The notes below the pieces were generated by a model. It had not been told where the DNA came from, did no database searches, and saw nothing but the letters and a program-made list of their open reading frames with translations. A program made the position numbers and the translations under genes. DNA of 64,000 nucleotides from Siphonodentalium dalli (taxonomy: Eukaryota; Mollusca; Scaphopoda; Gadilida; Siphonodentaliidae). Positions within the stretch are counted from its first letter, which is position 1. Every line of letters begins with the position of its first letter. Of the stretch, positions 58,935 to 64,000 are shown in pieces. The stretch is taken from positions 45,604,911 through 45,668,910 of the forward strand of contig CP136066.1 in the NCBI GenBank assembly GCA_032622095.1. The letters are read 5' to 3'.

Positions 58935-61470
58935 ATTTGGTACTAGCAGGGTTACCCGGCGTTACTCAGGTTAAATTGAGGTGATAACCTATGCCCTGTA
59001 GTGTGGACTTGCATGTTGTGGGAATAGAGAATAGTCTTGATCAATATGTTTTAATGTCCATAGTGTTGTAGTGGCCAATTATTCTCAGTTTAAAATAAAA
59101 GTTGCTATATATATCAGCTAAATGTAACCGACATAGGCAGGGTGATATATCCATGAAAAGGCATGTGCTACTGACTGTTTTCTTTTATCTCAGAAGAAAC
59201 TATATTTGACTGCACACTGTGACCACAATTGCGAATGGGTCTTCAACGCATTTCCATCTCTCTTGACAAATTGTATCTATCTTGCGGAATATATCTTGAA
59301 TGGGACAGACTCAATTGTATTATAATACATTACCCAGTCTAACATGTCATCCTCTAACGATTCAATGTCCCTCATTTTGCAAGAATATATATGCATCTCT
59401 TAAATATAATGATAAGTATACTTATAATGTTTTCTTCTATGTATATTTTTTGCGAACTCATTGTATAAATGTCCTGATTCCCGTCCCCATACAAATGACA
59501 GTTGAGAAGATGTAATTGTTTAAGTTATTTAGTTAGGTCACCACATTCGATGCTGTGAAATGTGAAAAAAAAATCCTTATAGAACGAATTATATGGAGAT
59601 GACTATATATAACTTTTGTTGATATTGTCGACTAAAACACTCTCATCAATATTACATGTATAGCGTCCCTTCTTGGTGGAAATTAGTGTCAATCATATTT
59701 GTATCAGCTTTAGTGCTCATCCATTCCAAATTAGTGACACGAATGGTGCCCTTTTTCCCATATCTAAACCACATCCATTAGATTCCTGATAGCACGGAGA
59801 TGATTACGTATATGTGTGGTGGTAATCGGCAACTAAACAAATTCTTATCAAATAAAGTGCCTCCCCCATCTTTCACCCAAGCGACCCCCATTTAAATCAC
59901 ACGATTAACTTCCGCGTATTAACGGAAGAATGTGTATCAATTTGGAGGAAATGGGCGTTTAAATATATGTTGGTGCCCTCTGTGCACTCCTGACCCGAAC
60001 AGCACCATGTCATGGAGATTATAGTGTATCAGTTTGGGGAAATCTCCATCTTTTGCATCTGGCACAAACAGCGTCGTTCTAGTAGAATTTAACCCACACC
60101 ATTATCTTGCTCGTAATAAGTTACACGTGTTAGTTCCTTTGGTGTCATAAAGATGGTCCACATCAAGGTATGTGTGACACAGACATACCCGATATTCGGA
60201 AATGTAGGCACCAACCTTGGCGTCTTCAACGGGTCCACACAATTTGATTCCTCGTATCATTGGACAATAATGTGTCTGAATTTGGTGGAAATTTGCGCTA
60301 AATATATTTCTATAGATGTTGTCCCTCCCCACCCTATCCTTGACTCAAGTGGCGCCACTATGACATCTCTACTCATTATGAAGATGAATATATATTAAAT
60401 TGGTGAAAATCGACGACAAACAAATTTGCATCAAATACAGTGGCCCATCTCTTAAACAAACGTCGCCAATTTGGCGTATTTAACCTCACGATTAGACTCC
60501 TGGTGATTAGGTATAAGTTTGGTGAAGAAGAATTTGTATCCACCTGGTGGAAATCGGCGCTGAAAACAGTTTTATCAATACATTCCCCCATGGCTCAAAT
60601 GGCACCAGTTTTGCCATCTTTAAATCACATTTTAAATGCCACATTTGACATATTTAAATCACACGCCACTTATGACAGCTATAAGACATGATGTCATGAA
60701 GATGATAATGTATAAGTTTGGTCATAATCGACGACCAAATACATTCTTATCAAATTAAGTGCCCCATCCATCTTTCATCCAAACGGCACCAATTTGATGT
60801 CTTCACATCACACGATTATATTTCTCTTATCATGGTGAAGAATGTGTATCAATATGGTGGAATTCGGCGCTAAAAATTTTGATAAATTTGGTGTCCCTCT
60901 CCCCTTCCGTGCATCCATGACTCACAAGGCGCCACTTTTCCATCTTTACATCACCCGATTAGATTTCTCGAATCATGGAGAAGAATGTGTATCAATTTGG
61001 TGGAATCGGCGTTAAAAAGATTTATCAAATTTGGTGCCTCTCTCCATTCCGTGCACCCCTGACTCAAATGGCGGAACCTTTTGCCTTCTTGAAATTACAC
61101 GATTAGATTCCTCGTTTCATAGAGAAGAATGTGTGTCAACAGGTTTATCAATTATTGTGCGCCTCTACCATTCCGTGCACCCCTGACTCGAATGGCGCCA
61201 CTTTTGACATCTACAAACCACACCATTAGATTCCTCATATCATGGAGATGATTATGTATAAGTTTGGTGGAAATCGGCGACATTTTTTATTTCTGCCCCT
61301 CCCCCTTTTGTGCCCATGACAACAACGGCGTCACTTTAGAAAATTATAACCGGAACCATTATCTTTCTCTTAAAACGTACCCCAAATAGACCCCTCTGTT
61401 ATCTAGATGGTCGCCAGTGAATTTCTATGTAACACAGACAGACAGTCATTCGCAAATATATATATAAATT
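58935..61470. repeat. Family F2 array, third locus, inside the presumed intron
   Basis: Opens with AGCAGGGTTACCCGGCGTTA near 58947, just as at 29,376, and follows the same order: TGACTGCACACTGTGACCAC near 59209, CATTTCCATCTCTCTTGACA, then many units of CAATTTGGTGGAAATCGGCG and ATTAGATTCCTCATATCATG. It closes with ACACAGACAGACAG and ATTCGCAAATATATATATA near 61,460. ORFs at 59300-59515, 60102-60691 are chance frames. Confidence 0.78.
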
Positions 61471-62402
61471 TTGAACGTCCCGTTGATTCCAGTTATCGTA
61501 ATTGTGGTGTGCTTTCTCTTGCATCCTGAATAAGCGCACTGCATAGCTACCTATTCGCGAAAACATATTCATATTTGAAGAAAACTGACATGAACGATCC
61601 TTTTGACAACTTACTATTACGATTATTGCAGTGTAAAAAATATTGATGAAGTGACGGTTGGAAAACTAAAACATACACACATCCATTGGTGCATCAGTCG
61701 TATAAATTGGGCAAAACATTACGAATATATGGACCATTGTTTGACCTAAATTGAAATATGTGCGGGTTGGAAGACAAAGCCGTGAATTAGTGTGTACCGT
61801 TAATCACACATTTTTTAATGATGTATAAATATATATATCCTGATGAAACACAACAGCAGGAAATTGGTCACTATGTCTCCGCCAGTGTGTGAATACAATC
61901 TGAAATAATATATATACATTGGCAATAATTGTCTGAACATGCATGTAGCTTTACATTTTACCAGCTAGAACGTGACGACAGAGGGCTTGGGTAAACATTT
62001 TCAACAATTGGAAATTTCATAACTTACACAAGTTTCGGACCGAAAATAGGTTTAAATTGTTCTGATAGTTTGATTTTCCATGCAACGAGTATATTCACTT
62101 CGAAATGCGTTTCTTTTTGTAGAAAAAAACGTCGAATATTTCCAAACTTTTAGGACTACAATGGATATCAGTAGGATATGCAAATGGGATTTCAGGTATG
62201 GACTGGGCTTTTGGTCTGGTTTAAGTTATGCAGTTGAAAGAAAGGACACTGAACTAAACAAAAGATAAATAAACATTATATGACCGAGATCCTGATTTCA
62301 TTGTCCAATTTAATGTATTTCTTATATAAATAAAAGACTCAAGTTCAAATAAAGAGAGGATACTATAGTTTTTGAGTGAATACCGTAATTATTAAATGAG
62401 TT
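61471..62402. other. Non-coding stretch with an F1 trace
   Basis: At about 61,975-62,040 GACGACAGAGGGCTTGGGTA and CATTTTCAACAATTGGAAAT recall the F1 edge at 8,730-8,790. The 62-codon ORF at 62080-62268 has no family and no clear acceptor. Confidence 0.45.
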
Positions 62403-62476
62403 ACTAGCAGTGAAAATATCAATTTTCAATTAGCGATCGCGGGTCGCGAGTTGAACATTGATATTCCACTGCTAGT
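62403..62476. repeat. Strong hairpin, 74 nt
   Basis: ACTAGCAGTG...ATATCAAT on the left pairs with ATTGATAT...CACTGCTAGT on the right with one small indel. Further in, TCAATTAGCGA pairs with TCGCGAGTTGA (9 of 11), leaving a loop of about 7 nt (TCGCGGG). The overall shape, arms of about 33 nt, resembles a miRNA precursor. Confidence 0.75.
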
Positions 62477-63126
62477 CATGAATGAAATAATATGGGATGC
62501 TCTCAAAACATCATAGGTGTTCTATTCAATATATGCTTTAACCATGTCGATAATTATTTTTAATGTATGAATATTCCTTACGTAATACCAAACAAATAAG
62601 TTCTCACAAAGCGTACACGAAATTTCAGTTGAAAATTGATTTGAGTTGTTCGCCAGCTAACAGCCAACGAACCACTTACAAATAACGATAAATTAGTCGT
62701 CCGCTAAAGAAAATATTGTACACAAATTATCAATAAAAGAGACAAATAATTATGGAAGAATGCCAATTTAATATACCGAATAACAATAAAATAACATTCT
62801 AATCACGAAATAATATAATTATTTCAGTTTAAACAAGTCTTTATTTTATCATTTTTATTTCGGTAGTTCCGTCGCGCATTGATATTCGTTCACTATAATA
62901 ATCATCAGCATCACCACCACCACAATCATTGTCCTCGTCATTTTCATCATCATATTTCACCTAATTTAACAACGGCAATATACATATATAATGCAAAATC
63001 AGCTTCTGATACACGTTCATTTGCAAAGCGAACCCGCGAGCAAGAATCATCACACATTATTAACTGGTGGAATTCACCAAGCATGATACCAAATCAATCT
63101 GTTTACCTCGAATCCGGAATTATCTG
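62477..63126. other. Non-coding stretch with a CAC/CAT-rich patch
   Basis: The patch at about 62,905-62,960 gives a His-rich 82-codon ORF (62879-63127), which is most simply explained by the low-complexity DNA. Nothing else recognised. Confidence 0.5.
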
Positions 63127-63253
63127 ACCCGTTCACCGATAACGTGATTGTGTACATAGATTTACTACTGAATAGAGCTAGAACCTGAAGTATCAGACCC
63201 GTACACCGATAACGTGATTGTGTACATAGATTTACTACTGAATAGAGCTAGAC
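63127..63253. repeat. Tandem duplication, period 69 bp
   Basis: GACCCGTNCACCGATAACGT followed by GATTGTGTACATAGATTTAC and TACTGAATAGAGCTAGA occurs at 63127 and again at 63196 with one difference in 57 bp. Confidence 0.95.
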
Positions 63254-64000
63254 AGGTAGAAATATATAGTAATGCATATATACCCAATTCTGTATGTTGA
63301 AACCGCAAATTACAGAATGTTTCAAAAACGTTCCAAAAAAGTATGTCTTATCTTTGAACAATATTAACTAATTATGTTGATACTGTCCCTGACGACTTCC
63401 ACACTCTCGTGGTAATGTGATGAAGTTCCCGGAAATGTCTTAAAGTTACCCAAGTTAATAATAGTGCATGTATAAATGTAGAAACCAAATATTCTAATAT
63501 TCCAAATATTCTACCAAAAATGACCACCCCCAGCAGTCTACAGTAGGAATATTTCTTGAGTTATGCTATATCAAAGCTATCACTTTAATCGCGTTAATAT
63601 TGTGCGATTTGTTTAACTGTGTAAATTTATCAATTTTCAACAACCAGTGTATCTTTATTACAATTTCGGGAACAGGCATGGTATTTTGTCATAAACAGCA
63701 TGTGAGCTGGACCAATACAAAACCAAAATTTATCCAGCTCAGTGTCAACATGAGATTCCTAATGGTGCCACCATAATGCGGAATGTTGAGATTTCAGAAA
63801 TTTAATTATATATTCCGATATATACGTCACATATACATGTAATAATTTGAAGATATATGCTGTTGCTGAATTTCAAACAGAGATATTTGATTTTATTTCT
63901 CCATTTAACATGGTCTAGAAATTGTATTGAACTGTCGTACACTCCGTTATTATGCAACAATAAAATGTTCCGCTTCAAAGATATATTTGGAATTCCTGAC
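63254..64000. other. Non-coding stretch to the window end
   Basis: No gene, exon with good splice sites or repeat recognised. Confidence 0.5.

Noticed and set aside
62879-63127. His-rich 82-codon ORF
   Set aside because: Low-complexity CAC/CAT DNA gives the His run; no other support.

Overview
The window looks like a gene-poor, AT-rich piece of an animal nuclear genome, most likely a marine invertebrate. A mollusc or another lophotrochozoan is my guess, but the sequence alone does not settle the phylum. Evidence for this is the spliced secreted-protein exon with a TATA promoter and a consensus GT donor, decayed non-LTR retrotransposons, many small inverted-repeat elements, and dense minisatellites, (AT)n, (GA)n and poly-C tracts. 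Nothing bacterial (operons, ribosome-binding sites, long dense ORFs) is visible.

Only one stretch is a convincing host gene: a PAN/apple-like secreted protein whose promoter and first coding exon lie at 58,405-58,785 (+). Its first intron apparently runs to the right edge of the window and is loaded with a dispersed repeat. A second protein-coding stretch worth attention is a 192-codon ORF at 6,864-7,442 (-) that resembles the N-terminal part of Crypton-derived tyrosine recombinases and has a 2A-like NPGP motif near its start.

Layout from left to right. 0-8.7 kb: an L1-type LINE relic with ORF2 on the minus strand and ORF1 on the plus strand, an internally shortened LINE-derived repeat, and the Crypton-like ORF. 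8.7-18 kb: a dispersed repeat with a conserved palindrome (called family F1 here), two tandem repeat blocks, two copies of a 0.46 kb MITE with 20-bp terminal inverted repeats, and a pair of inverted 0.5 kb arms enclosing poly-C tracts and a SINE-like head. 18-28 kb: a compact hairpin, a roughly 131-bp satellite, then five different tandem arrays. 29-41 kb: large arrays of one degenerate repeat, a CR1/L2-like LINE 3' end with hairpin-bearing tandem repeats, and a (GA)n expansion. 41-48.3 kb: a three-copy 0.45-0.5 kb tandem block, a 150-bp tandem block and more F1 copies. 49.8-56.4 kb: a TTAA-flanked element carrying a nested hAT-type MITE with 8-bp target duplication, two long hairpins, a GTTTAAAC-rich inverted-repeat element and an array bounded by direct repeats. 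58.4-64 kb: the PAN-like exon, its repeat-filled intron, another long hairpin and a short tandem duplication.

There is no pathway-like gene set to integrate. The main biology is transposable-element turnover, with nested, inverted and internally deleted copies, plus a set of strong inverted repeats (18.45, 53.3, 55.1 and 62.4 kb) that could be transcribed as hairpin RNAs. All family assignments come from reading motifs by eye; no database search was run.
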